A stretch of 64,000 nucleotides of DNA from the NCBI RefSeq assembly GCF_000732625.1, contig NZ_JPJI01000005.1, positions 31,349-95,348 on the forward strand. Reading direction: 5' to 3'. A program made the position numbers and the translations under genes. The notes beneath the pieces are model-generated. The model did no database searches, was not told the origin of the DNA, and was given only the letters and a program-made list of their open reading frames with translations. Every line of letters starts with the position of its first letter. Position 1 is the stretch's first letter. The DNA is from Nonlabens ulvanivorans. Lineage in GTDB: Bacteria; Bacteroidota; Bacteroidia; Flavobacteriales; Flavobacteriaceae. Below, piece after piece: positions 35,868 to 44,646 of this stretch.

Positions 35868-37238
35868 TTATTTAAACTTTTCAATAACGGCTTCTGGTTG
35901 TAACAATTCTTGCTCACCAGTTTCCATATTTTTTAAAAGTAAAGCTCCTGCAGCCATTTCATCTTCACCTAGTAATATGACATAAGGAATCTGGTTGCGA
36001 TCAGCATACTTCATTTGTTTATTAGTTTTGGTAGCTTCAGGATATAACTCTGTTTTGATACCGTTATCACGGAAACGGAATACTAAATCCATAGCATGTG
36101 CTGCTTCTTTATCTCCAAAATTTATGAATAACACGTCAACTCCTGCTCTTACAGAATCTGGGAATAACCCTAACTCTTCAATCACTAGATAAATACGATC
36201 TAGTCCAAAACTAATCCCAACACCGCTCACATTCTTTAAGCCAAACATACTAGTAAGATCATCATATCGACCACCACCACCTATACTACCCATCTTCACA
36301 CCTTCTGGAGCAGCTACTTCAAAAATACAACCTGTATAATAATTAAGTCCACGAGCAAGAGTGATATCTAGATCTAAGGTTGCCGATTTTAAGCCTAATT
36401 TCACAACTTTATGATTAATAAATTCAAGCTCTTCAATACCCTTTAATCCTATTTCAGATTCTGATAATAGAGATCTCATTACCTGAAGTTTTGTCGCAAA
36501 GTCACCTTGAAGACTAAAAACAGGATTAAGCTTTTCAATGGCTGTTTCAGAAATACCTTTTTGTACCATTTCTTCTTTAACCTTATCTGCCCCTATTTTA
36601 TCTAGTTTATCCAGTGCTACGGTAAAATCGATCAGTTGATCTTCTGCACCTATCATTTGAGCAATACCTGCCAGTATTTTTCTATTATTAATCTTTATAG
36701 TGCAGCCATCTAATTTTAAATCTGAAAATACAGCGTCATATAATTTGACAAGCTCAACTTCTTGCAATAAAGAATCGCTTCCTACAACATCTGCATCACA
36801 TTGATAAAATTCCTGAAAACGACCATGCTGTGGTCGATCTGCTCGCCATACCGGTTGGATTTGATAACGCTTAAATGGGAAAGCAATATCATTTTGATGT
36901 TGTACGACATATCTAGCAAATGGTACCGTTAAATCATAACGTAAAGCACGTTTACTGATTTGTGGTGAAACTTTATATTCATTTTTAGATTGTAGGTCTT
37001 GATCATTTACTTTACTCAAGTACTGACCATTATTCAAAATTTTAAAAATGAGACGATCACCTTCTTCACCATATTTACCTAGTAGAGTATCACTATTCTC
37101 AAAACTAGGTGTTTCAATAGGCATAAAACCATAATGCTCAAAATGATGCTTAATGGTATTCATAACATATTGACGTCGCTGTACTTCAACAGGACTGAAA
37201 TCTCTAGTTCCTTTAGGTATAGAAGGTTTTTGTGCCAT
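35868..37238 (-). CDS. hisS: Histidyl-tRNA synthetase
   Basis: HisS charges tRNA-His; it is a class II synthetase. Class II motif 1 lies around GFMPIETPSFE, motif 2 is in PVWRADRPQHGRFQEFYQCDAD, and the histidine-binding motifs LARGLNYYTG and GGGRYDDL are present, with the anticodon-binding domain at the C-terminus (about 365-456). From the ATG at 37238 (MAQKPSIPKGTRD) it is 456 aa, the normal length; an upstream frame start is not family-like. Confidence 0.96.
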   Translation of the reverse strand: MAQKPSIPKGTRDFSPVEVQRRQYVMNTIKHHFEHYGFMPIETPSFENSDTLLGKYGEEGDRLIFKILNNGQYLSKVNDQDLQSKNEYKVSPQISKRALRYDLTVPFARYVVQHQNDIAFPFKRYQIQPVWRADRPQHGRFQEFYQCDADVVGSDSLLQEVELVKLYDAVFSDLKLDGCTIKINNRKILAGIAQMIGAEDQLIDFTVALDKLDKIGADKVKEEMVQKGISETAIEKLNPVFSLQGDFATKLQVMRSLLSESEIGLKGIEELEFINHKVVKLGLKSATLDLDITLARGLNYYTGCIFEVAAPEGVKMGSIGGGGRYDDLTSMFGLKNVSGVGISFGLDRIYLVIEELGLFPDSVRAGVDVLFINFGDKEAAHAMDLVFRFRDNGIKTELYPEATKTNKQMKYADRNQIPYVILLGEDEMAAGALLLKNMETGEQELLQPEAVIEKFK

Positions 37239-37255
37239 AACTTTATTTAAAGATG

Positions 37256-37263
37256 CAAATATA
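37256..37263 (-). promoter_or_regulatory. -7 promoter box of hisS
   Basis: The minus strand reads TATATTTG, a match to TAnnTTTG, 17 bp before the ATG at 37238. Confidence 0.65.
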
Positions 37264-37363
37264 AACACATCAATCAGGCTAGACTTCATAATTATATTTT
37301 AAAGTAATGGGATTTACTTTCTAGAACTTGTAACATTGTGTAGAAAAATGAGTCTAACAACGT

Positions 37364-38605
37364 ATGGCAGGATTATTAAGGCAAAATATCAATATTGCAC
37401 AGCAAAGTATTAAGGGACAATTCTTGAGAACTGCTCTTACAGTTATAATTATAGCTATAGGAATTACGGCACTAGTTGGTATTTTAAGCTCGGTACGTGC
37501 TTTAGAAAGCACTATCGGTGGTGGCTTTTCTGGTATAGGTGCTAATACCTTTAGCATGCAACGCTATCCTTTCACCATGCAGCGTCGTGGTGGTGGTGAA
37601 CGTGTAAAAGTAAATCCAATCATTAGTTACCGCGAGGTGAAAGATTTTGAAAATCAATGGGACTACCCATTTTCTCAAGTAGGAGTATCTTTTCAGGCCA
37701 CGTCACAAGCCGAAGTTAAAAGTGAAGATCGCAAAACAAAACCTAAGGTTATCATCTCTGGTGTTAATGCAAACTATGTTGAGAATGCGGGATTAACAAT
37801 TAATGAAGGCCGTGGATTTTCAAGTTTTGACATAAAGAATAATGCCCGTGTTTGTATTATAGGAAGTGATATGGAAGATGAACTCTTTCAAGGTCTTAAT
37901 CCTATAGGACAGGTTTTAAGTATAAGAGGTAATAAGTTTACCGTTGTAGGTTTACTTGAGGAAAAAGGTTCCACGTTTGGAAACAATATAGATTTGAGAG
38001 TATTAATTCCCATAGATGTTGCACGTAGTATATACACTAGTCCTAATATCAATTATGATTTAAGTGTGAAAGTTAAAGATGATCAATTTATGGAAGGAGC
38101 TAAAGATCGTGCTGTTGTCCTTTTCCGTAATATTAGAGGTCTTGCACCAGTAGAGGAGAACAACTTTGGTGTGATTCAAAGTGATCAATTACTAGGTGCC
38201 GCAAATGAGATAAAAGTAGCCCTTTATGCGGCAGGATTTATTATTAGTATCATTACAATCTTTGGAAGCTCTATAGCGTTGATGAATATCATGCTTGTAT
38301 CAGTTACAGAACGTACCCGAGAAATAGGTGTACGAAAAGCTTTGGGCGCAAAGCGTTCTACTATATCGTGGCAATTTTTTATAGAAACCATGCTCATCAG
38401 TCAGTATGGAAGTATTTTGGGTATATTATTCGGTATCCTTATAGGATATGCCGTTTCAAATTATCTGGAAGTTGAATTTATGATGCCATGGACGCCAGTG
38501 ATTTGGGCCACAATTATTTCTATTATTATAGCCATTTTCTCTGGTGTTATCCCTGCAATTAAAGCTGCTCGATTAGATCCTATTGAGGCTTTAAGGCATG
38601 AATAA
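37364..38605 (+). CDS. ABC transporter permease, MacB/FtsX type
   Basis: The 413-aa protein has one N-terminal membrane segment (about 23-45), a periplasmic MacB-type domain (about 50-275), then three segments (about 285-305, 340-365, 375-400) of the FtsX fold. SVTERTREIGVRKALGAKR is the conserved cytoplasmic loop that contacts the ATPase. Such permeases move lipoproteins, peptides or drugs outward with an ATPase partner; no ATPase gene adjoins it here. It overlaps the ogt gene by 8 nt. TAACATTG, an imperfect -7 box, lies upstream. Confidence 0.9.
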   Translation: MAGLLRQNINIAQQSIKGQFLRTALTVIIIAIGITALVGILSSVRALESTIGGGFSGIGANTFSMQRYPFTMQRRGGGERVKVNPIISYREVKDFENQWDYPFSQVGVSFQATSQAEVKSEDRKTKPKVIISGVNANYVENAGLTINEGRGFSSFDIKNNARVCIIGSDMEDELFQGLNPIGQVLSIRGNKFTVVGLLEEKGSTFGNNIDLRVLIPIDVARSIYTSPNINYDLSVKVKDDQFMEGAKDRAVVLFRNIRGLAPVEENNFGVIQSDQLLGAANEIKVALYAAGFIISIITIFGSSIALMNIMLVSVTERTREIGVRKALGAKRSTISWQFFIETMLISQYGSILGILFGILIGYAVSNYLEVEFMMPWTPVIWATIISIIIAIFSGVIPAIKAARLDPIEALRHE

Positions 38606-39128
38606 AATATTTATAAAGCCTTACCAATCTCATCTAGGTAATGTATTAATAGGTGTTTATGATCATCAACTTTGCTTATTAGACTGGCAATATCGCAAAC
38701 AACGCGTGGCTATTGACCACCGAGTTACCAAGTATTTAGATGCTTCTTATATTTTTGAAGATCATCCACTTCATCAAAAGGTTATTGAGCAACTACAAGA
38801 ATACTTTTGTAAAAAACGTAAACAATTTGAAATTCCTCTACTATTAACCGGAAGCGCATTTCAACAAACAGTCTGGAATGAGTTAATGAAAATTCCATAT
38901 GGGTACACAATTTCATATTTAACGCTTTCGCGAAAGCTAAACCATGAAAAAGCTATTAGAGCAGTAGCTAGTGCAAATGGTGCAAATGCCTTATCTATAC
39001 TCATACCATGTCATCGAGTGATTGCGTCTAATGGTGAATTAACAGGTTATGCAGGTGGATTAACTGTAAAGAAAAAGCTCCTACAAATTGAAGGAGCTTT
39101 AAATAGAGGACAATTAAATTTATTCTAG
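38598..39128 (+). CDS. ogt: Methylated-DNA-protein-cysteine methyltransferase
   Basis: This DNA repair protein removes alkyl groups from O6-alkylguanine onto its own cysteine. The active site PCHRV has C138. A DNA-binding helix-turn-helix lies around GSAFQQTVWNELMKIPYGYTISY. At 176 aa it has the usual length. A perfect palindrome at 38924 encodes LSRK in the segment after GYTISYLT, where relatives usually have a similar helix (LAKR-like). It overlaps the preceding ABC permease gene by 8 nt, and its stop overlaps the convergent gene by 4 bp (CTAG). Confidence 0.93.
   Translation: MNKIFIKPYQSHLGNVLIGVYDHQLCLLDWQYRKQRVAIDHRVTKYLDASYIFEDHPLHQKVIEQLQEYFCKKRKQFEIPLLLTGSAFQQTVWNELMKIPYGYTISYLTLSRKLNHEKAIRAVASANGANALSILIPCHRVIASNGELTGYAGGLTVKKKLLQIEGALNRGQLNLF
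38924..38937. repeat. Dispersed palindrome, copy 10 (inside ogt, perfect)
   Basis: Perfect GCTTTCGCGAAAGC, read as L-S-R-K in YLTLSRKLNHEK. Confidence 0.95.
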
Positions 39129-39619
39129 AATCCGTTTTTTTCTTTTCCTAGTTCCATTAAATCATCAAAGTAGTTGAAAAGATCACCTTTTGTGATTACC
39201 GCTCCTTGTTCAATCAACTTAAATTTATCGCCGTTAGGATCATCACTATATTTTTTTACTGCTGTGAATAACTTTACAGTGTCGTCCATCAAATTCTTTT
39301 GTAACCAGGCATAACCTTCCTTGGTAGTTATATCGATCAACTCATCACCTACCATTACAGATATTAAAGAAATTTCTTTTTCTTGTAAATGAAATAAATT
39401 CATGGTTTGAGGTGAGATATGTTCCAAGTACTGAGCTTTAGTAAGTACTCCTTCCCATACCAAATCAGAGAAGACATCGAGTTCTTGCTCTGCAACTTCT
39501 GGTTTGTTATTTTTTATTTCATCCCATTCTCCAGCTGTGATGGTTTGTGTCGCTAGAAAATTGATGAATTCTGGATGTAATTCTTCTAATTGTTCTTTTG
39601 TTAACCTTCTATACTTCAT
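39125..39619 (-). CDS. DUF6495-like conserved protein downstream of rplI
   Basis: A 164-residue soluble protein beginning MKYRRLTKEQLEELHPEFINFLATQTITAGEW, a pattern I recognise from flavobacterial proteins usually found after rplI (DUF6495). It is acidic and helical. A weak terminator separates it from rplI. Its stop overlaps the ogt stop by 4 bp (CTAG). Function unknown. Confidence 0.75.
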   Translation of the reverse strand: MKYRRLTKEQLEELHPEFINFLATQTITAGEWDEIKNNKPEVAEQELDVFSDLVWEGVLTKAQYLEHISPQTMNLFHLQEKEISLISVMVGDELIDITTKEGYAWLQKNLMDDTVKLFTAVKKYSDDPNGDKFKLIEQGAVITKGDLFNYFDDLMELGKEKNGF

Positions 39620-39629
39620 AATATGATGT

Positions 39630-39661
39630 AAAAAAGCCGCTCCAGTAAAGGAACGGCTTAG
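39630..39661 (-). terminator. Terminator after rplI
   Basis: Minus-strand AAGCCGTTCC pairs with GGAGCGGCTT with one wobble around TTTACT, followed by a T run. Confidence 0.75.
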
Positions 39662-39683
39662 TTATTATTCTAAATTGAAATGA

Positions 39684-40136
39684 CTAGTTCTTAGCACCAA
39701 CTACGTCAAAACTAAAAGCAGTTGTTACCTCTCTGTGGAAACGTAAAGTTGCTTCATACTGACCTAGACGCTTGATGTTTCCACCAGCTACAGTAATAAA
39801 TTTCTTATCTAATTCAACACCTTGCTTAGCAAGTGCATCTGCAAGATCTTGTGTAGTTACAGATCCAAAAAGCTTGTCACCGTCACCAGTTTTGGCAGCG
39901 ATTTTAACATCAAGACCGTTTAACTTATCAGACTGCTCTTGAGCAAGTTTAATATTGTTTGCTTCTTTATGAGCACGTTGCTTGATAGTTTCAGCTAGTT
40001 GTTTCTTAGCACCAGGTGTAGCCATAATAGCCATACCGTTAGGAATTAAGAAGTTACGACCATATCCAGGCTTAACAGTTACTACATCGTCAGTAAAACC
40101 TAAATGTTCTACGTCTTTCTTTAATATAAGTTCCAT
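39684..40136 (-). CDS. rplI: Ribosomal protein L9
   Basis: The 150-aa large-subunit protein begins MELILKKDVEHLGFTDDVVTVKPGYGRNFLIPNGMA, the N-terminal rRNA-binding domain, then a long helix (about 45-78) and a C-terminal domain ending FHREVTTAFSFDVV. It is the last gene of the rpsF-rpsR-rplI operon. Confidence 0.97.
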   Translation of the reverse strand: MELILKKDVEHLGFTDDVVTVKPGYGRNFLIPNGMAIMATPGAKKQLAETIKQRAHKEANNIKLAQEQSDKLNGLDVKIAAKTGDGDKLFGSVTTQDLADALAKQGVELDKKFITVAGGNIKRLGQYEATLRFHREVTTAFSFDVVGAKN

Positions 40137-40151
40137 ATCGTTAATCTGGTT

Positions 40152-40448
40152 TTATTTTAATAAATCACCTACGTAAGGCATGATAGCGATGTGACGCGCA
40201 CGCTTAACAGCTACAGCCACTTTACGTTGATATTTTAATGAAGTACCTGTTAAACGACGTGGTAACAATTTACCTTGTTCGTTAACAAAGCCCATTAAGA
40301 AATCAGGATCTTTATAGTCTATGTATTTAATACCGCTACGCTTAAAACGACAGTATTTTTTTCTTTGTTGAGTTTCAATTTTTAAAGGAGATAAGTAACG
40401 GATGTCACCATCTTTTTTTCCTTTAGCTTGTTGTTGTAAAGTTGCCAT
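40152..40448 (-). CDS. rpsR: Ribosomal protein S18
   Basis: The 98-aa small-subunit protein contains the S18 core [21 protein letters not shown] and [30 protein letters not shown]18 binds S6 in the 30S platform, which is encoded 3 bp upstream. Confidence 0.97.
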   Translation of the reverse strand: MATLQQQAKGKKDGDIRYLSPLKIETQQRKKYCRFKRSGIKYIDYKDPDFLMGFVNEQGKLLPRRLTGTSLKYQRKVAVAVKRARHIAIMPYVGDLLK

Positions 40449-40451
40449 CGG

Positions 40452-40796
40452 TTACGCTTTAGCTTTGTTAGACATTCTATCTCTTCTTTTACCAGCCCAC
40501 TCGATAGCATACTTATCAAGTTTTACAGTAAGATAACGCATTACACGTTCATCACGACGGAATTCAACTTCAAAGTCGTTGATTACCTCACCTGGTACTT
40601 CAAATTGGAAAAGTGTGTAAAAACCACTCTTCTTGTTTTCGATTGTGTAAGCTAGTTTTTTCAAGCCCCAATCTTCTTTGGCTACCATTTTTGCACCACG
40701 TGTAGTAAGGAAATTTTCAAACTTCTTTACTGCTTCCTTTACCTGATCATCAGATAAAACGGGATTCAAAATGAAAACAGTTTCGTATTGATTCAT
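40452..40796 (-). CDS. rpsF: Ribosomal protein S6
   Basis: The 114-aa small-subunit protein begins MNQYETVFILNPVLSDDQV and keeps the S6 core (LKKLAYTIENKKSGFYTLFQFEV, DERVMRYLTVKLDKYA). It heads the rpsF-rpsR-rplI operon. Its leader is only about 16 nt by the promoter box, so there is no room for the S6:S18-binding leader element known in other bacteria. Confidence 0.97.
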   Translation of the reverse strand: MNQYETVFILNPVLSDDQVKEAVKKFENFLTTRGAKMVAKEDWGLKKLAYTIENKKSGFYTLFQFEVPGEVINDFEVEFRRDERVMRYLTVKLDKYAIEWAGKRRDRMSNKAKA

Positions 40797-40818
40797 AATA
40801 TATTGTTTAAAACGGTTG

Positions 40819-40826
40819 CAAAAATA
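40819..40826 (-). promoter_or_regulatory. -7 promoter box of rpsF-rpsR-rplI
   Basis: The minus strand reads TATTTTTG, a match to TAnnTTTG, 22 bp before the ATG at 40796. Confidence 0.7.
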
Positions 40827-40962
40827 CTCCTTTTCTTTTGTTCTCGCAACACTTTTAAACCATAGAGATAAAATAATTCAGCACAACATATTTGTATATA
40901 AATTCGATGAAAAACAAAATAAAATCGTTTAAACAACAGATTTATTTGCATTACATCAGTTA

Positions 40963-40995
40963 AAGTGTTAACATTGTCACGTTAATATAACACTT
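40963..40995 (+). promoter_or_regulatory. Inverted repeat immediately upstream of the LytTR regulator gene
   Basis: AAGTGTTA (40963-40970) and TAACACTT (40988-40995) are perfect 8-bp arms with a 17-bp spacer, ending 5 bp before the ATG at 41001. GTTAA is repeated three times in the interval. It could be an autoregulatory site, but no binding is known. Confidence 0.4.
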
Positions 40996-41000
40996 AAACG

Positions 41001-41705
41001 ATGAACAACACTATTTTAAACTGTTATGTAGTTGATGACTCAAGTATTCAACGCCTTGCTATAGTGAAGATGATTGAGAATCATCCTAATTTAAAATTAA
41101 TTGGTGAATTTAGTAATGCTATTGAAACTAAAGCGGCTATTAAGGATCAAAAAGTAGATCTTATCTTCTTAGATGTAGAGATGCCTATCCTTACTGGTTT
41201 TGATTTATTAGATGATATTACAGAGAAACCAGGCGTTATTTTTGTAACCGGTCAGACAAAATATGCTTTTAAAGCTTTTGACTATGCCGCGATAGATTAT
41301 TTACAAAAGCCTATTAAGAAAGATCGTTTTCTTTATGCTGTAGAAAGAGCATTACTTGCGCACAAGTTACGTACAGAAATGATTGAAGATCGTGGAGAAT
41401 TTATTTTTGTTAAAAGTAATCTGAAGAAACGTAAAGTCTACCTTAAAGAATTAAAATATATTCAAGCGTTAGGTGATTATGTAAAACTAATAACCGAAGA
41501 TGATAGCCTAGTTGTTTTATCTACAATGAAAAGTTTTGAAAACGAACTTCCCTCAGATGAGTTCTTACGTATTCATAAGTCATACATTGTTAATTTACGT
41601 AAAATAGAAAAGTTTAATTCTAAAGCAGTTGAATTGGGTAGTGAAGTGTTACCATTAAGTAGAAATCGTAAATCAGAATTAATCGATGCCTTATCTCAAT
41701 TTTAA
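41001..41705 (+). CDS. LytTR-family response regulator
   Basis: A receiver domain (about 7-120) with acidic pair D12-D13, phospho-acceptor D58 (FLDVEMP) and the Lys of KPIKKD joins a C-terminal LytTR DNA-binding domain (about 132-232). At 234 aa it is a typical LytR/AlgR-type regulator. No sensor kinase gene adjoins it. It is followed by an Arg/Ser-rich exported protein, perhaps a target, though that is a guess. An inverted repeat lies directly upstream. Confidence 0.93.
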   Translation: MNNTILNCYVVDDSSIQRLAIVKMIENHPNLKLIGEFSNAIETKAAIKDQKVDLIFLDVEMPILTGFDLLDDITEKPGVIFVTGQTKYAFKAFDYAAIDYLQKPIKKDRFLYAVERALLAHKLRTEMIEDRGEFIFVKSNLKKRKVYLKELKYIQALGDYVKLITEDDSLVVLSTMKSFENELPSDEFLRIHKSYIVNLRKIEKFNSKAVELGSEVLPLSRNRKSELIDALSQF

Positions 41706-41737
41706 AATAATAGAACCCTAATATCCCCTAATTAAGT

Positions 41738-41767
41738 AAGGTCACTAGAAATAGTGACCTTTTTTAT
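41738..41767 (+). terminator. Rho-independent terminator after the LytTR regulator gene
   Basis: AAGGTCACT (41738-41746) pairs with AGTGACCTT (41753-41761) around a 6-base loop and is followed by a T run. Confidence 0.92.
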
Positions 41768-41884
41768 TTATAATTATCACTTCATATTTAAAGGAGTAAC
41801 TATAACGATTTCGGTTTTTGGCACGCTGATTGTAATTACATAATCAAGTACGACATTGAAGTCTACTTATAATACCCAGTAATT

Positions 41885-43141
41885 ATGAAAAAGCTATCTA
41901 CCCTACTATTAGTATTCTTGATGGGAATCGGGATAAGCTATGCAACCACAATTGAAGATGATCGTTATCAAGGATATGATAACAGTTTTATATTCAATGA
42001 AGGTGGAATTGAATTTGCAGTTTTTCCTGATGGTCAATTTGACTTTAATTATCTTAATGATGGTCCTCAATTTGGAGCCGTTATCAATACTCCAAACGTA
42101 AGTATATCATTTAACACAGGATATGACTATGATGCTTATGTACAATATGACACATATGGAGCTGTTATTCAAATAGAAAACACTCCTATCTATTATGATA
42201 GTTATGGTCGCATTATTCAAGCAGGAGACGTTTTTATAAATTATCGCAATGGTTATGTAAACCGTGTTGGAAACCTACGTGTTTATTATAATAGACCTGG
42301 AATAATTTTAAGGACCAGCGGATACATCAATAGGTTTAATAGACATTATGTTTATCAACCATGGCATGGTTACTATGGAATCCCATTAGTAAACAATTGT
42401 ATTGTATGGAATAATCCTTATCGTCTATACTATAATCCTTATAGATATGGATGGAGCTATCACCGTACAAACTGGAACAGACCTAACTATTATAACGGTA
42501 GATTTACAAGAGCTAATGTTAGACGTTCTTTCCATAGACCTAACGATAGAGTAACTTATCGTAATTTTGAAAGAGGTCGTAGAAATAACAATGGTCGTGC
42601 GATAGCTACTACGGATGCTAGAAGAGATCGTGAGGCAATTACTAGAGGTCGTAGAATTATTACCAGAAGTGATAACCGTGTTGCTAATAATAGTCGTAAC
42701 AGTCAGGCTAGATCAACCAGGCGTAGTGATAATAATGTAACATCTAGTAGAAGTAATAGAAGTTCAAGAGCGACTACTACAACGACAAGATCACCACAAG
42801 TAGCTAGAAATAGTAGAACATCGAGAAGAGCAACTACAGCAACGACAACTCGTAGTAATAGAACGAGCGCACCTGCAATTTCTAATCGCAGTAGTAGATC
42901 GACACCAGCAGTCTCTAATTCTAGAACAAGTAGAAGGTCTACGCCTGCAGTAAGTAGTTCATCTAGAACTAACAGAAGCACTGGTACTGTTTCTGGTTCT
43001 TCCAGAAGTTCAAGGTCTAATACGGCTACTTCAAGAAATAGTTCAGCGAGAGTAAATACTAGAGCTACCAATTCTAGCAGTCGTAAAGCTACAACTACTA
43101 GAAAACGTTCAACTTCAACGAGAAGATCTGGAAGAAGTTAA
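41885..43141 (+). CDS. Exported protein with a very basic Arg/Ser/Thr-rich C-terminal tail
   Basis: After a signal peptide (MKKLSTLLLVFLMGIGISYA) comes a domain of about 170 residues rich in Tyr and Asn (YDYDAYVQYDTYGAVIQIEN, YYDSYGRIIQAG, GYVNRVGNLRVYYNR), then from about residue 185 to 418 a low-complexity region of Arg, Ser and Thr with RS, SRSS and RTSRR repeats. I know of no assigned function. The tail has almost no acidic residues past residue 290, so it should bind polyanions such as DNA or acidic polysaccharide; that is inference only. It follows a LytTR regulator gene with a terminator between. A terminator downstream is shared with the flippase. Confidence 0.85.
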   Translation: MKKLSTLLLVFLMGIGISYATTIEDDRYQGYDNSFIFNEGGIEFAVFPDGQFDFNYLNDGPQFGAVINTPNVSISFNTGYDYDAYVQYDTYGAVIQIENTPIYYDSYGRIIQAGDVFINYRNGYVNRVGNLRVYYNRPGIILRTSGYINRFNRHYVYQPWHGYYGIPLVNNCIVWNNPYRLYYNPYRYGWSYHRTNWNRPNYYNGRFTRANVRRSFHRPNDRVTYRNFERGRRNNNGRAIATTDARRDREAITRGRRIITRSDNRVANNSRNSQARSTRRSDNNVTSSRSNRSSRATTTTTRSPQVARNSRTSRRATTATTTRSNRTSAPAISNRSSRSTPAVSNSRTSRRSTPAVSSSSRTNRSTGTVSGSSRSSRSNTATSRNSSARVNTRATNSSSRKATTTRKRSTSTRRSGRS

Positions 43142-43161
43142 TATTATATTTGATGAAGCCT

Positions 43162-43198
43162 TAAAAAGCCAACTCTTAATTGAGTTGGCTTTTTTTAT
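43162..43198. terminator. Bidirectional terminator overlapping the stop of the flippase gene
   Basis: AAAAAGCCAACTC (43163-43175) pairs with GAGTTGGCTTTTT (43182-43194) around a 6-base loop, with T runs on both strands. The minus-strand stop codon (43195-43197) abuts the stem. Confidence 0.92.
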
Positions 43199-44646
43199 CG
43201 TAGATATTTAGCAAGCAATCCATTTATTTCATCAGATAATTTTAGTTTCCTGACAATCAAAATATAAGATATGGTAAGTAGAACGCTCTTTAAAAATATA
43301 TTAGCCACAGGATGCCAATTAAAATCCCAGAAATAAAATATCCCGATAAATATTAAGATTAATAAAATCGAATGGCTAGTTCTAGCAGTCCAAGGATGTA
43401 TATTTAATTTATGATATACATATAACGCTTTCGCGAAAGCGTAGGAAACATAAGCTATACATGTCGAAATAGCTGCTCCCATCAACCCATAAAGTGGGAT
43501 CAACCACATATTAAGTACTATAGCCAAAACCGCTAGCAATAAACCTAACCATAAAGTCACACGATATAAATCAGAATTATATAGTATGGCATTATTGCTA
43601 CCTAAAAGACTTTCTGAAAATTTAACAACAGCAATCAACATTACGACTGGTATTCCCACGCGATATTCTGGGCGCATCAACTCGTAAAATTCATTAACAT
43701 TACATACAATAATAATTACTAAAAATCCAGCTATAATACTTAGGTTAAGTGAGCTGCGCTTGTAAAGATGCTCTACCTCTACCATCTCACCTCGATTAAA
43801 GTGGCCAGCCGTTAAAGGATGCATAATTTGAGCCATACCACGCGCAGGGACGGCAATTACAGTAGCGATAAAAACAGCGACATTGTACCAGGATATATTA
43901 TCTATTATAAGATAATCATTAATCATAAATTTATCTAGATCTAGCAGTGCTGTACCTACAGAACCTGCGACAATCATTAATAATGAATAATTAACTAAAT
44001 CCTTACTAGCTTTAATTGTACCTAACTGCCATTGCGGTGTGTATGTTTTCAAAGCGACCATTTTCATTATAAAAGCCCTTAATCCATATATTAAAACAAG
44101 ACTATATATAAATTGTACCTGCGTAATACTGTCCAGTGCTAGTAATATTAACATTATAGTAGCACCAAACCGATAAAAGACTTCCTTTAAAAAATTCCCG
44201 CCTATGGTTTTCATGTGAACCTTAGTCCAAGCATAAAATATTTCAAAATAGGCTTGAAAAACTGCTATGATAGCAATAGACCACACATAATCACTCGTTA
44301 TTTGATTGCGATTTGCGATATACAATCGGATAGGATCGTAAAAAATATAGATGAGGATAAATACTGGAATAATAACAATAAGTGGCCATAATAACATTTG
44401 GGTTAAAAAAGAATCACGTTCTTTCTTATCATCATATCTAGAATAGAATTTCACAATAGTGTTATGAATACCAAAAGACATTAAAGGAAATAATAAAAAA
44501 GCTGTCGATAATATATAGCCCCATAACCCATAATATTCATCATCTAGATAAGTCGTTGCTAGTAGCAATACATTAAGCGCACCTAATACAAACCCAGCCG
44601 CAGTAATAGCCAGATTCCATCCAGATTGTTTAATAACTATTCCCAT
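43195..44646 (-). CDS. Lipid-linked oligosaccharide flippase (MATE/MOP superfamily)
   Basis: The 483-aa protein has about 12-14 membrane segments and the overall shape of O-antigen/polysaccharide flippases (Wzx-like): it moves lipid-linked sugars across the cytoplasmic membrane. There is no catalytic motif by nature. It overlaps the glycosyltransferase gene by 10 nt, forming a surface-glycan unit with it. A perfect palindrome at 43427 is read as AFAKA in a late membrane segment (VSYAFAKALYVYHK). Confidence 0.85.
   Translation of the reverse strand: MGIVIKQSGWNLAITAAGFVLGALNVLLLATTYLDDEYYGLWGYILSTAFLLFPLMSFGIHNTIVKFYSRYDDKKERDSFLTQMLLWPLIVIIPVFILIYIFYDPIRLYIANRNQITSDYVWSIAIIAVFQAYFEIFYAWTKVHMKTIGGNFLKEVFYRFGATIMLILLALDSITQVQFIYSLVLIYGLRAFIMKMVALKTYTPQWQLGTIKASKDLVNYSLLMIVAGSVGTALLDLDKFMINDYLIIDNISWYNVAVFIATVIAVPARGMAQIMHPLTAGHFNRGEMVEVEHLYKRSSLNLSIIAGFLVIIIVCNVNEFYELMRPEYRVGIPVVMLIAVVKFSESLLGSNNAILYNSDLYRVTLWLGLLLAVLAIVLNMWLIPLYGLMGAAISTCIAYVSYAFAKALYVYHKLNIHPWTARTSHSILLILIFIGIFYFWDFNWHPVANIFLKSVLLTISYILIVRKLKLSDEINGLLAKYLR
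43427..43440. repeat. Dispersed palindrome, copy 11 (inside flippase gene, perfect)
   Basis: Perfect GCTTTCGCGAAAGC, 18-bp palindrome at 43425-43442, read on the coding strand as A-F-A-K-A in SYAFAKALY. Confidence 0.95.

Noticed and set aside
40797..40830. An S6:S18-binding leader of rpsF
   Set aside because: The promoter box leaves only about 16 nt of leader, too short for the known structure.
42703..43071. A 122-codon minus-strand open frame rich in Leu and Val
   Set aside because: It is the antisense shadow of the Arg/Ser-rich repeats of the exported protein gene on the plus strand; the composition is explained by that repeat.
42700..43135. A CRISPR-like or tandem DNA repeat
   Set aside because: Repetition is at the level of short RS/RT codon runs without constant spacing; it is coding low complexity.
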